From the NCBI GenBank assembly GCA_950097015.1, contig CATNEN010000030.1, positions 2,217,001-2,281,000 on the forward strand: a DNA stretch of 64,000 nucleotides, written 5' to 3'. The notes under the pieces are model-generated. The model had not been told where the DNA came from. It was given only the letters and a program-made list of their open reading frames with translations, and made no database searches. This DNA comes from Macrostomum hystrix (taxonomy: Eukaryota > Platyhelminthes > Macrostomidae). Below are positions 11,396 to 21,981 of the stretch, piece by piece; within the stretch, counting starts at the first letter, position 1; every line of letters begins with the position of its first letter. The position numbers and the translations under genes were made by a program.

Positions 11396-11814
11396 TAACT
11401 GAACCGAATATCATAGCCTGGAGCAGTTCTTCTTGAATTTGCCGCGACCTAAATGGTGAACCCAAAATCTCGCCGCTGTCCATTCAACTAGTCCCTTTCT
11501 CGATGCAGCCATGTCGTCCACTATTGTTGGTCAGCATTGGCTCTGTTAAAGTTGCATTACCAAGGCTTGATAAACATTTCTCTCCTCGACTGTCTGCAAC
11601 ACTTTTAAATTGACCAACCTGATCCATTAAAAATGACACTTCTACGTTTTAGTATGTATTTTTTAGACATTGGATATGAACATAAAGCCCAGATCCTATT
11701 GAAGGATCTGGCCTCGCAATGCTTCTTGCTAGATTAGCTTGCTGGGGTTAAGCGCACTGATCAAGAAGTGTAGTCTAATAATAATAATTATAATTGATTA
11801 CACCTGTCCCAATC

Positions 11815-12250
11815 GGGCCAGATGTGCAGCCGACAGCACAGCCGCAGCTATTGCGCGGCACATCTGAAGGCTGCGTACGGCTGTTCAGTCCATGGACTGG
11901 GGGGACGCCACACCCACCTTCAATTATCCCAGCTAATGCTGGTACTCATTTAACAGCTGGGTGAACTGAAGCAATGCAGAGTTAAGTGTCTTGCTAAAGG
12001 ACACAAATTGATTGAGTGGAGTCGAGAATCGAACCCCCGACCTTCAAGTCGTAAGTCCGACGCCCCAACCACTAGGCTACAACCTCTAATGTCTTGCTAA
12101 AGGACACAAATTGATTGAGTGGAGTCGAGAATCGAACCCCCGACCTTCAAGTCGTAAGTCCGACGCCCTAACCACTAGGCTACAACCTCTAATGTCTTGC
12201 TAAAGGACACAAATTGATTAAGTGGAGTCGAGAATCGAACCCCCAAGAAT
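11815..12250 (-). mobile_element. Type-A SINE with tandemly multiplied tRNA head
   Basis: A minus-strand copy from ccccaatcgggccagatgtg to the head at about 12090. The head-proximal segment of about 104 bp (gtcttgctaaaggacacaaa through ccactaggctacaacctct) is then repeated once in full and once in part, ending near 12243. Confidence 0.8.
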
Positions 12251-12714
12251 TAACTTGGGGGTTGATTGTCGAATAAACCAAGAATTTTAGTTAAGCCTCA
12301 TGGCATAAAACAAAAACAGCGCTGAAAAAGTGTGTAAATGAGCTATCGCAAGGCTAGATGAGTTTAAAAATGTGCACCTCAGTCACTGCCGCCCGTTTTC
12401 TCTATTCAGTATAACTAGAGCATTATCGCATGTACATTTGTGCACATAGACAGACAAGCTGTTTCCTTTCCTCGGTAGGACTGACTATCTGGTTAGCCTT
12501 GCCTGAAGAGACAGTTTAAATAGAACACGTGTAGCTAAGAATTATCAGCTAAATTTATTTATTTTATGCTCGTATAAACTGACTTTTAAGACCATGAGAA
12601 AAACTATTTCTGAATTTCAATGAAAACGCCTTTTTCAGTTTAAAAAGTACAAAGTGGTGAGTTTATCTGCGTTTTACGAGTATTATTTTACATAAGTCAG
12701 ATAGAATTCACACA
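12251..12714. other. Spacer between SINE copies
   Basis: AT-rich DNA with no coding or repeat structure that I can recognise. Confidence 0.4.
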
Positions 12715-13150
12715 ATGCCCAGTTGGATCAGTTGTAACGCTGCACAGCCGCAGCTAATTGTTCTGTGCAAGGCTGTGTACAGCTGTTCAGTCCGTGGACT
12801 GGCGAGGTCGCCACACTCATCCGAATTTCTAACCCCAGCTGTTGGCACATTATTTGGTGACCCTAGACCTGCAGCAAGCGAGGAGGCAATTCTGCCCATT
12901 TCGCTGACTCCTGAGCACACACGCACACAGATCCCGTACGCAGGCACACGCTCACGCAGGTGTGTACATCTGCCCTGACTTTCTCATCGTCAGGCAGTGT
13001 ACACTCTCACTGTGCTTTGGACGTTGGCCCTCAAGCTCCCAAGCCTTCTCTCCGCGACTGCGCCCTTAATGAATGTGGCCTCGCCGCGGAATCGAACTTA
13101 GGGACCGTGGTGCGAGAGGCAAACGCGTTGGACCACTCTACCAGTCACCC
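12715..13150 (-). mobile_element. Composite of type-A SINE tail and type-B SINE
   Basis: 12715-12845 matches the 3' body of type A on the minus strand (cagctgttcagtccgtggact). It is joined directly to a full minus-strand type-B copy with the landmarks gaggaggcaattctgcccat and tttcgctgactcctgagca and the head complement cggaatcgaacttagggacc. Confidence 0.75.
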
Positions 13151-13265
13151 CCTCTGGCACCCTTTCTATATAGCTAGGTAAAATGAAGCACTAGTTTTTT
13201 GCAGTAGGAAAATGAGAAAGTTAACTAAGCTAATATTTTTATCCTAAGAGCCATTTTTTTATATT

Positions 13266-13558
13266 ACACCTGCCCCAATCGGGCCAGGTGTGCAGCCGAC
13301 AGCACAGCCGCAGCTATTGCGCGGCGCATCTGAAGGCTGCGTACAGCTGTTCAGTCCATGGACTGGGGGGACGCCACACCCACCTTCAATTATCCCAGCT
13401 AATACTGGTACTCATTTAACAGCTGGGTGAACTGAAGCAATGCAGAGTTAAGTGTCTTGCTAAAGGACACAAATTGTTTCAGTGGAGAGTCGAGAATCGA
13501 ACCCCCGACCTTCAAGTCGTGAGTCCGACGCCCTAACTACTAGGCTACAACCTCTAAG
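13266..13558 (-). mobile_element. Type-A tRNA-derived SINE, minus strand
   Basis: Nearly identical to the 11815 copy (ccccaatcgggccaggtgtg to the head tagtaggctacaacctct-type sequence). It ends about 45 bases before the AMOP gene start. Confidence 0.85.
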
Positions 13559-13603
13559 AGCAATTGAAAATCAATAACGCGAAATCTTATGTTCTTGTAG
13601 GCT

Positions 13604-13680
13604 ATGAAGAACGCAAACTATTTAATTCTGATTGTCCTCTGGGCGGCTGTTTCTGCCAGCAGTCATAAATACCAGTCCTC

Positions 13681-13714
<34 letters not shown>

Positions 13715-15178
13715 GAGTACTGCACTCGCGACAGCGGATGCAGTGAGGAGTCACAGCGGGACCCAGCAGGCCTAGATTGCACAGAATGGGCCCGCGATGA
13801 GGCAGCCAGCGAGACCGTTCCAGATTGGCTCGATCGGCTGCGACTGAGGCATCCATGCCCGTCAGATGCGGCCGCGGCAATCGCAGCTGTTGAAGCCGGC
13901 GCCTGGCAAAGCGACTTCTGCTGCAGCGGAGCAGACGGTCTGCTGACTGGCTGGCTGAAGCCGTGGCTCTGCGGCGGCTCCGACTGCGGCTTCCACATCG
14001 GTGCGGACTTCTGCGTGCGCAGCTTGCCACTGGAGCTGCCGGATGGTACCTCGGCCAGGCAGCAGTGCTGCTACGCCACGGCCAAGGGACTGCCAAAAAG
14101 GTTAGGCCCGGTAAAATTTTCTTGGAAACCATCGTCATCTCTGCTATAATAACCTCAGTGACTCGGTGCCACCACAACTGCGGGTAACTCCACAAATCTT
14201 TGACACAGGGGGTGACACAGGGTAGATGGAGAGTGATATTAACTAACATTTGAAACAAGAAACTGAAATTCATTTTGACGCCTTGATTATATAAAATTGT
14301 TAATATGGCGAGCGAATGTGTAAAAACTTAATGGCCTCTTTACCGAGTTGTTTTTTAAATAATATTTTGAAAGACGTTGAAAACTTTGTAGAGGCGTTGT
14401 GAAGTCGCAAATTTTGAGTTAATTGAGCTTGTTTGGTAACATCCAGCGTTTTTGGCAGCATTTTCAGTTGCTTCTGAAACCCGATAAAGCGGTACTGGCA
14501 TGTCTGTCACCGCTGTCACTATCAGCATCAGAACAATTATGATTGCAATCGCCTGGTCACAGAAGCGTTTGCAAATGATGGTCATATCTTCACACGAGCT
14601 CACGAGCCACATGAAAAATATCCTCAAATCAAAGCGGAACAGTTGGGGATTGAGGCAGAGCGGTTAACGCTATTGCACCTCGCGCCATGGTCCCTGAGCT
14701 CGATTTCTCAGCGAGGCCATTCATTTCGGGCTTGGCAGCTTGTTGAGCAATTGAATCCCTTGAGGGCCAACCTCGAAGGCACATTTAAAGTGTACAACGC
14801 CGGACGATGATAAAGTCAGGGCAGATGTACACACCCCTGTGTGAGTGTGTGCATGCGTACAGGATATGGGCAGAATTGCCTCCTCGCTGGCTGGGGGTCT
14901 ATAATCATCAAACGATGTGCCAATGCCCGCAGCCCTCCCGCAATAATTACAGTATTTTGTATTATTATTATTACTCTTGCAGTAGCGGCCACTTACTGAT
15001 TGATCCTACCGCCGGGGCTGGAACGGCTGACAGACGAGCCGACGTTTTCGGCCACTGGTCCGTTGACGTTCGACCATTTCTAGCGTGCTGCCGTCTGGCT
15101 GACGGAAGCAATCGGCTTGTTCTAGGCAGCGCCGCCTGCGCTGTTTACTTCAACAGGAGACCGTCAAATCACAGATAA
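13604..15178 (+). CDS. Secreted AMOP-domain protein, two exons, 230 aa
   Basis: Exons 13604-14100 and 14983-15178 join in phase 2 and give 231 codons with TAA. Residues 1-18 are a signal peptide (NYLILIVLWAAVSAS). A ten-residue polyglutamine run from CAG repeats comes next. From about residue 90 the sequence has the AMOP pattern known from MUC4, isthmin and related adhesion-associated extracellular proteins. It has a DFC/CGSDCGFHIGADFCVRS segment, then QQCCY, then GAGTADRRADVFGHWSVDV, RPFLACC, and a final C-x-Y with NRRPS. The domain ends at the C-terminus, so this is a small soluble AMOP protein rather than part of a large receptor. An acceptor-like tgttcttgtag stands three bases before the ATG. 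A type-B SINE occupies much of the intron. An AATAAA lies 51 bases after the stop. The family call is confident; the function is unknown. Confidence 0.85.
13684..13712 (+). repeat. CAG microsatellite coding polyglutamine
   Basis: Ten consecutive CAG codons inside exon 1 of the AMOP gene. Confidence 0.95.
14643..14960 (+). mobile_element. Type-B SINE in the AMOP-gene intron
   Basis: Head gcagagcggttaacgctatt, B-box-like gctcgatttctcagcgaggc, body with attgcctcctcgctggctgg and an AT-rich tail. The splice acceptor of exon 2 follows about 20 bases after the tail. Confidence 0.8.
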
Positions 15179-15228
15179 ATGTTTGCGTGCGTGAAGACTA
15201 CAGAGTTTTGCGTAACAAAAGTATTTGC

Positions 15229-15234
15229 AATAAA
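15229..15234 (+). terminator. Polyadenylation signal of the AMOP gene
   Basis: AATAAA, 51 bases after the stop codon. Confidence 0.6.
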
Positions 15235-15680
15235 CTGTACTGTATGCATGCAATACTTGCCTAGTAACAAGTGGAAATGAGCAAAAATATATGACAAATG
15301 AATCTACTTCCTAGATACACTCATTCTTTGCTTCAAATTCTAATCATAGATGAACTATTATAAAAGTCACTGGCGAAACGTTGAAAACGTTTTAAGAGCG
15401 AAAATTGAGGTCACCGTGAAGCACCATGAAGCACATTGTCCTTGCAATCATGATAGGTTACTTCCGCATTTCCTATAGTTTGATTGCTAAAATCCGGATA
15501 GCTGTGCGTCACTGCGATCGGAGTTTATGGTACCCGGGTAGCCGTTTTTTAACAGCTTTTTGTCATGAGATCTAGAAATTCAAAAATCAGCTCGCGACTG
15601 TACAAAGTTTTGTGCTTGAAATGAGATGAAATTAAACAAGACAAAACAAATGAAAAAAGGCCGTATGCAAACTCAGAAAA
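15235..15680. other. Spacer
   Basis: AT-rich intergenic DNA between the AMOP gene and the 21-bp array. No feature seen. Confidence 0.4.
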
Positions 15681-17356
15681 AGTGGCCTAGATGAGGGAAA
15701 TAGCATATGAGAGAGAGAATGAGACAATGGCACAGAGGAGTGAGAGAATGGCACATAGGAGAAAGAGAGAATGACACAGAGGAGTGAAAGAGTGGCACAG
15801 AGGAGTGAGAGAATGGCACAGAGGAGTGAGAGAATGGCACAGAGGAGTGAGAGAGTGGCACAGAGGAGTGAGAGAATGGCACATAGGAGAAAGAGAGAAT
15901 GACACAGAGGAGTGAAAGAGTGGCACAGAGGAGTGAGAGAATGGCACAGAGGAGTGAGAGAATGGCACAGAGGAGTGAGAGAGTGGCACAGAGAAGTGAG
16001 AGAGTGGCACAGAGGAGTGAGAGAATGGCACAGAGGAGTGAGAGAATGGCACAGAGGAGTGAGAGAGTGGCACAGAGGAGTGAGAGAATGGCACAGAGGA
16101 GTGAGAGAGTGGCACAGAGTAGTGAGAGAGTGGCACAGAGGAGTGAGAGAATGGCACAGAGGAGTGAGAGAATGGCACAGAGGAGTGAGAGAGTGGCACA
16201 GAGGAGTGAGAGAATGGCACAGAGGAGTGAGAGAATGGCACAGAGGAGTGAGAGAATGGCACAGAGGAGTGAGAGAATGGCACAGAGGAGTGAGAGAGTG
16301 GCACAGAGGAGTGAGAGAATGGCACAGAGGAGTGAGAGAATGGCACAGAGGAGTGAGAGAATGGCACAGAGGAGTGAGAGAATGGCACAGAGGAGTGAGA
16401 GAATGGCACAGAGGAGTGAGAGAATGGCACAGAGGAGTGAGAGAATGGCACAGAGGAGTGAGAGAGTGGCACAGAGGAGTGAGAGAATGGCACAGAGGAG
16501 TGAGAGAATGGCACAGAGGAGTGAGAGAGTGGCACAGAGGAGTGAGAGAGTGGCACAGAGTAGTGAGAGAGTGGCACAGAGGAGTGAGAGAATGGCACAG
16601 AGGAGTGAGAGAATGGCACAGAGGAGTGAGAGAATGGCACAGAGGAGTGAGAGAATGGCACAGAGGAGTGAGAGAATGGCACAGAGGAGTGAGAGAGTGG
16701 CACAGAGGAGTGAAAGAGTGGCACAGAGGAGTGAGAGAATGGCACAGAGGAGTGAGAGAATGGCACAGAGGAGTGAGAGAATGGCACAGAGGAGTGAGAG
16801 AATGGCACAGAGGAGTGAGAGAATGGCACAGAGGAGTGAGAGAATGGCACAGAGGAGTGAGAGAATGGCACAGAGGAGTGAGAGAATGGCACAGAGGAGT
16901 GAGAGAATGGCACAGAGGAGTGAGAGAATGGCACAGAGGAGTGAGAGAATGGCACAGAGGAGTGAGAGAATGGCACATAGGAGAAAGAGAGAATGACACA
17001 GAGGAGTGAAAGAGTGGCACAGAGGAGTGAGAGAATGGCACAGAGGAGTGAGAGAATGGCACAGAGGAGTGAGAGAATGGCACAGAGGAGTGAGAGAATG
17101 GCACAGAGGAGTGAGAGAATGGCACAGAGGAGTGAGAGAATGGCACAGAGGAGTGAGAGAATGGCACAGAGGAGTGAGAGAATGGCACAGAGGAGTGAGA
17201 GAATGGCACAGAGGAGTGAGAGAATGGCACAGAGGAGTGAGAGAATGGCACATAGGAGAAAGAGAGAATGACACAGAGGAGTGAAAGAGTGGCACAGAGG
17301 AGTGAGAGAATGGCACAGAGGAGTGAGAGAATGGCACAGAGGAGTGAGAGAATGGC
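15681..17356. repeat. 21-bp purine-rich minisatellite
   Basis: About 80 copies of a 21-bp unit (aatggcacagaggagtgag plus ag). The plus strand is almost all purine. A variant block containing cataggagaaagagagaatg recurs near 15748, 15878, 16972 and 17250, marking larger duplications. The 21-bp period keeps all frames open and creates false ORFs of up to 596 codons. Confidence 0.97.
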
Positions 17357-17534
17357 TCTAAAAGAACTGAAACAGGAAACTGTTCAAACTGCAACACTGT
17401 TTTTAGTATTAAGCTAAGTTTGAAAAAAAGATTTTGGATTTGAAAAAAAGGCAGCACAACCAACCAATGATTAACTTTTTATTCGACCCATCACTGAACT
17501 CGTACAGTCAATCGGTCCTGATACAACAAGAGCT

Positions 17535-17542
17535 TATAAAAA
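17535..17542 (+). promoter_or_regulatory. TATA box, first Cys-rich paralogue
   Basis: tataaaaa lies 61 bases upstream of the ATG at 17603, at a position compatible with transcription starting near 17565. Confidence 0.5.
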
Positions 17543-17602
17543 AACTTTTTGGTTTCTCACTACAAAAACATTTTAGGCTTTTTCACTTCTACGAAGCGTA
17601 AA

Positions 17603-18752
17603 ATGAGATATACATTCATCCTAACCCTGCTTGTTACCATCGGGGTTCTGGCTCTGGCACAGATAGACTGTAAGCTGTTTGTTGCTTTATCTATTGCACG
17701 TAGATTCCTATTATTAAGAGAATATATTATTTCAATTATTCCAATGCGATTTTGCAGGCGTTTGCTGTGCAAGGGGCTCGCGCGGTTCCTATCGATCAAC
17801 ACGGCCCACAACTTATCGATCCCCATCTTATAGATATCGACCATATTACACATCTAGGTATGTGAGTAATACCAACAATAACGTGCCAAGTTCAGGTACT
17901 AACGATACGGCCGCGTCGGATTCACCCAGAGAAAGAGGGTAAGTGCCATTGTGGAACGCTCAGGCGAGCTGATCATAAATGTCTATGGCCAAGAGGAATG
18001 AGTGGAATCTATATCTCCAAGTATTCACAATCGGTCAGTAAATTATCGTTACCATCTCATTCGCATAATCGATTAGCGAATGGTCGATACCTCCCGATTC
18101 TCTCAATCGATTAGCAAATCATCGATACCTCCCGATTCTCTCAATCGATTAGCAAATCATCGATACCTCCCGATTCTCTCAATCGATTAGCAAATCATCG
18201 ATACCTCCCGATTCTCTCAATCGATTAGCAAATCATCGATACCTCCCGATTCTCTCAATTGATTAGCGAATTGTCGATGCCTCACGATTCTCTCAATCGA
18301 TTAGCAGATGATCGATTTTGCGTCATAATTAATCAATGGATTGTCTCCGAAAGAAGAATTCTGTGAATAGCACTTCCTGCTTTAACTGGATGTGGTAATA
18401 GCCATGAAAATCGATTTTTCTATTCAGAGGTCTGAGCAGCAGAATGAAGGAACTTCTTCTAACAGCCGGTCTTGTCTACTTAGATGACGTGAGAAGAACC
18501 GGGTTCAGCAGTAGCGACCTAGTGCATTGGTCTTTCAGCGGTGACTATAGAAGCGTGTCCGTCTGTTCGTCCATAGAGCAGCCAGTGAGAGGCACCAACA
18601 TCAACTCGGAGGCAGTCAGCTACAACTACTTCGTCTGCCCGATGCGAGCCAACAGCAGCCTGGACGTCGAGGAGTTCTGCTGCGGCGATGCCAGTCTCCA
18701 GCGCTGCTGCACCATTCAAGAATACACGAGAGAGACTGGCAGCAACGCCTAG
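17603..18752 (+). CDS. Secreted Cys-rich protein, Shisa-like CC motif, paralogue 1 (190 aa)
   Basis: Exons 17603-17669, 17758-17938 and 18428-18752 join in phases 1 and 2 to 191 codons with TAG. Residues 1-19 are a signal peptide (FILTLLVTIGVLALA). Then comes CVCC and a basic Arg/Ser/Tyr/Thr tract (SYRSTRPTTYRSPSYRYRP), which looks extended and disordered. The C-terminal third has VSVC, NYFVCP and a double-cysteine block EFCCGDASLQRCC. The CCG-x5-CC spacing resembles the N-terminal cysteine motif of Shisa proteins, but no transmembrane segment follows, so the protein should be secreted. The next gene (19967-20984) is its tandem paralogue. A TATA box lies upstream and an AATAAA 136 bases after the stop. 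The Shisa similarity is a motif impression, not a proven homology. Confidence 0.75.
18055..18312. repeat. 38-bp minisatellite in intron 2 of paralogue 1
   Basis: About six copies of a 38-bp unit containing tcgattagcaaatcatcgat and acctcccgattctctca. Each unit carries the palindromic core atcgat. Confidence 0.9.
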
Positions 18753-18887
18753 ACAAGCTGCTTCACGGGGTTTCAGCAAAAAAACAATTACATGCACTCG
18801 TGTTTGATGTATTCTTGGGTTTTCGTAATGCCTCCATTGTTTTACATACTGTCCTTGACTTTATCGCTAGCTCTATGGTGACGGCGA

Positions 18888-18893
18888 AATAAA
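18888..18893 (+). terminator. Polyadenylation signal of paralogue 1
   Basis: AATAAA in the sequence gcgaaataaactat, 136 bases after the stop codon. Confidence 0.6.
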
Positions 18894-18974
18894 CTATTAT
18901 ATTATATCTCAAGATAAAAGACATTTTGTGGTTTATTTCATTTTGTGATGCTACTTTGCTTAGCTTGCTACTTA

Positions 18975-19172
18975 ACTTAGTCTGACTCACGACTTGAAGG
19001 TCAGGGGTTAGATTTCCGACTCTACTGGAACAATTTGTGTCCTTTAGCAAGACACTTAACTCTGCATTGCTTCAGTTAACCCAGCTGTTGAATGGGTACC
19101 AGCGTTAGCTGGGGGTAATAGAGGGTGGGTGTGGCGTCCCCTCAGTCCATGGACTGAACAGCTGTACACTTA
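18975..19172 (+). mobile_element. Type-A SINE, 5'-truncated
   Basis: It starts within the tRNA-like head (gtctgactcacgacttgaag), then matches the type-A body through gggtgggtgtggcgtcccct and cagtccatggactgaacagc. Confidence 0.75.
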
Positions 19173-19189
19173 ATAAAAAATAGTAATTA

Positions 19190-19495
19190 TCGTCCAGGAA
19201 TGAACAGAGGTATGGCGGGATGAGACAGGAGAGAGATGAGACTGAGGAGATGAGATAGTGAGAGATGAAACAACGGTAGAGATGAGACAACGGGAGTGAT
19301 GAGACAGCGGGAGAGATGGGACAATGGGAGAGATGAGACAAATAGAGAGATGAGACAGTGAGAGATGAGGCAACGGGTGAGATGAGAAGAAAGGAGAGAT
19401 GAGACAAAGGGAGAGAGAGAGATGAGACGAGGGGAGAGATGAGAAAACGGGAGAGATGAGACAACTGGAGAGATGAGACGGGAGAGATGCCGACC
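19190..19495. repeat. GA-rich minisatellite (about 18-20 bp unit)
   Basis: About 16 loose copies of gagagatgagacaacggga-type units. The plus strand is strongly purine-biased. Confidence 0.85.
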
Positions 19496-19539
19496 CCTAG
19501 CCGGCTCAGATAAAATAAACCCTAGTCGGTTACTCAAGG

Positions 19540-19600
19540 CAGAGACTTCTAGAAATAACAACTAATAATAACAAGAAATTGTTATTTCCAGAAGTCTCTG
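19540..19600. repeat. Inverted repeat, 21-bp arms
   Basis: Arms at 19540-19560 and 19580-19600 are complementary with one mismatch and a 19-bp loop, so a stable hairpin can form. Confidence 0.85.
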
Positions 19601-19877
19601 CTCAAGGTGTCCTGTGTCACATCTGACGCACATTTTCAAACTCAAAGTGACCTGTCTCTCTGCCATTAATTGTGTTCGCCATGATATACTGTGTAGTCCT
19701 GGTGTAAAGGAAAGCTCGAATCAGTCTTTGACTACTGATGGACGCTCTAAATAGTAGAATAGCACGACATGCTTAAAGTGTTAGTTTTTTTATTATACTC
19801 GTAGTTTCATTTTAAGTTTCATATTCGTTAATTGGCCACGTGAAATCTGTCATGGAAACACACGATGGTATCTTCTG

Positions 19878-19885
19878 TATAAAAG
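19878..19885 (+). promoter_or_regulatory. TATA box, second Cys-rich paralogue
   Basis: tataaaag lies 89 bases upstream of the ATG at 19967. It is the best TATA match in the window. Confidence 0.6.
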
Positions 19886-19966
19886 CAGCAGATAAAAGCC
19901 GTTAAATCCATCGGTTCAAACGCCATTTTTAACTGCAGAATTTTGCAACAGCTACAATTTCTGACA

Positions 19967-20984
19967 ATGAAGGTACTGATTGCCTGCTTCGGCTACTTAT
20001 GTCTGTCGCACTGGTTCTTCTCCTGGTCGATGGTGAGTCTAAAATATTGGAATAAAAATTTTTTTAACTCATCTGCAAGAAAATCAATCTTGAGCACGAT
20101 TTTTTCAGACGCCTCTGCGAAATTCTCAATCCGAATCGGCACTTCGCGCTCGTCTGGGGCCTACCGACGGCCTAGCGGACCCTACCGGGCGCCGGTGCCG
20201 CCCCCACGACGACCCGTGCCACCAGCTCCGTTGAATCCTGCCTTTGTGGGCAGAGGGTGAGTACAAACTAAGCCACTACCTCTGCCTCTCTCACCAAGGT
20301 CCCTGAGCTCGATTCCGCGGCGAGGCTCATTCATATGGAGCACAGAAGGCTCGGGGCCAACCTACAAGGCACAGTGAAAGTGTACACTGTCAAGAGAAAG
20401 TCAAGGGCAGATGTAAACACCCGTGTGAGCGTGTACGTGTGTTCTTATCTGTGTGCGTGTGTGCTCAGGAGTCAGCGAAATGGGAAGAATTGCATCCTCG
20501 CTGGCTGCGGGTCTAGTGTCACCAAATGATGCGCCGATTGACCGCAGCCCTCCTGCAAATTATAATTAAGTCACAACCTTCTCATCACAACGAATTGCAT
20601 TGCTTCATTCTCTCCCGCAGGAATCTGTCACCGCAAGAGAGGCAGAATCTGCTAACCAGAGGTCAGGTTTATGTCGATGCCAGCTTCGTCAATACTAATA
20701 ATTTCAATCACCAGTCCTTCGGCTGGGAGTTCAAGTACTACTATGGCTACCTGGCTGTCTGCCACACTGCCGACCGGCCGTTCTGGGGCCTGGGCGTCAA
20801 CAATGTCTCCATGGTGTTTTTGTACTTTGTCTGCCCGCTGCAGAACCCGCCGAATCCTGGCAAGCCGATGCTGGCTGGAGCGAATGTCACGGAGCTCCGA
20901 TTGAAGGATCGCTGCTGCGGCCAGCCGAGGCTGCAGTACTGCTGCTCTGCTGAGGACTTTGCCAGGCAGCAGCGCGCGGGCTAA
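19967..20984 (+). CDS. Secreted Cys-rich protein, Shisa-like CC motif, paralogue 2 (about 193 aa)
   Basis: Proposed exons are 19967-20036, 20109-20256 and 20621-20984. The protein starts with the signal peptide MKVLIACFGYLCLSHWFF. A Pro/Arg-rich tract follows (SGPYRAPVPPPRRPVPP). The conserved C-terminal part has GNLSPQERQNLLTRGQVYVD, an AVC, FLYFVCP and the block DRCCGQPRLQYCCSAEDF. Paralogue 1 has the same order: LL-TAGLVYLD, VSVC, YFVCP, CCG-x5-CC. Intron phases (1 and 2), exon count and length (193 against 190 aa) also agree. The first donor is uncertain. The strong gtgagt after codon 22 breaks the frame, whereas a weaker gtctaa four bases further restores it and gives the same phase as the paralogue. 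A type-B SINE fills most of intron 2. Confidence 0.72.
20283..20567 (+). mobile_element. Type-B SINE in intron 2 of paralogue 2
   Basis: Slightly 5'-truncated. It begins tctctcaccaaggtccctga with the B-box-like gagctcgattccgcgg, has the body caggagtcagcgaaatggga and ends in an AT-rich tail 54 bases before the acceptor. Confidence 0.8.
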
Positions 20985-21843
20985 CTAGCCTGGACACCTC
21001 GCTGAATGAAACAACTCTGACTGCTAGTATTTTGAGCAATCTTCATTAGCAGGATCTTGAGCTAAGTTCTATGTTAGTATCCATATACTTCTCTTCCATT
21101 AGCATGTTACTAGATAGCAATGTAATGTTACTAGTAATTGGATGAAGGTTTACCGAGCTAATTCCTGAAGCGTGACTAACTGCTAATCATGTATACCCCA
21201 AAAAAGTTAAATAGATGAAAAATAATTGATACTAGCAATTTGAGCGTTATTAACACTTCTTTGCCATTTTTCCATGTCTTTTTTTGCTTTTTAAATGAGA
21301 TCATGAGTTCATGGACTCAATTCGGAAAAGTCTATTATTAATAATTTTTTATGAAATGTGAGTATTTAAACCACGACCAGATTTTCCCAATGAGGAATAT
21401 TGCAGGCACGACTGATAATTAAAAGTGCTTGCACTAAATATTGGCGACATTGGAGGCGAAAAACCAAGGACTACTAGAAAAATTATTTATATGTCATACA
21501 ATGCTGTATCTTTCTCGAAATAGTAACTGCAGGATATTACTGAAGTACAAGTAGCAGGCTCAGCCATAGAGGCTTTTCTACCTAAAAGTATAATTGGACT
21601 CGGTGGACTTTTAAATGACCCTGGAACCAATCTTACAGACGTGTTTTTCAGGTGTGTCTCCCTCTTGCGCATCGACATTTATTATATGACATTGTACACT
21701 TTTGGAGGGGTTTTTTCCCAGCCACCAATGAAGCCTGATTGTTGCACGCCTTTACTGTCTATGTCCCGAACCCCGCCAGCTCGTCTCGCTGTCTTACAGC
21801 CTTCCCCAAACTGAGTTCTCTTGCTGCCCTAAGTCAGGCGGTC
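20985..21843. other. Spacer
   Basis: AT-rich until about 21690. The 21700-21840 part is more GC-rich and contains gattgttgcacgcc, a sequence shared with the fold-back element next to it. No gene is seen. Confidence 0.4.
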
Positions 21844-21981
21844 TACTTTTGGACCATAGACATTTCGGGCGTGCATCAATCGACAAAATAATCGATTGCT
21901 GCACGCCCCGCGAGACCGCTGGCTATATCCGCTCCGTGAGACTGATTGTTGCACGCCCGAACTGTCTGTGGTCCAAAAGTA
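21844..21981. repeat. Fold-back (MITE-like) inverted repeat
   Basis: Outer arms of about 38 bp begin tacttttggaccatagac and end gtctgtggtccaaaagta. They are complementary with a few mismatches, around a core of about 60 bp. Pieces of the arms recur at about 21738-21765, 22055-22080 and 22475-22495, so the element belongs to a small local family. Confidence 0.7.

Noticed and set aside
15632-17463. ORFs of up to 596 codons on both strands
   Set aside because: Artefact of the 21-bp repeat, which leaves several frames open. No start context, splice sites or non-repeat protein sequence.
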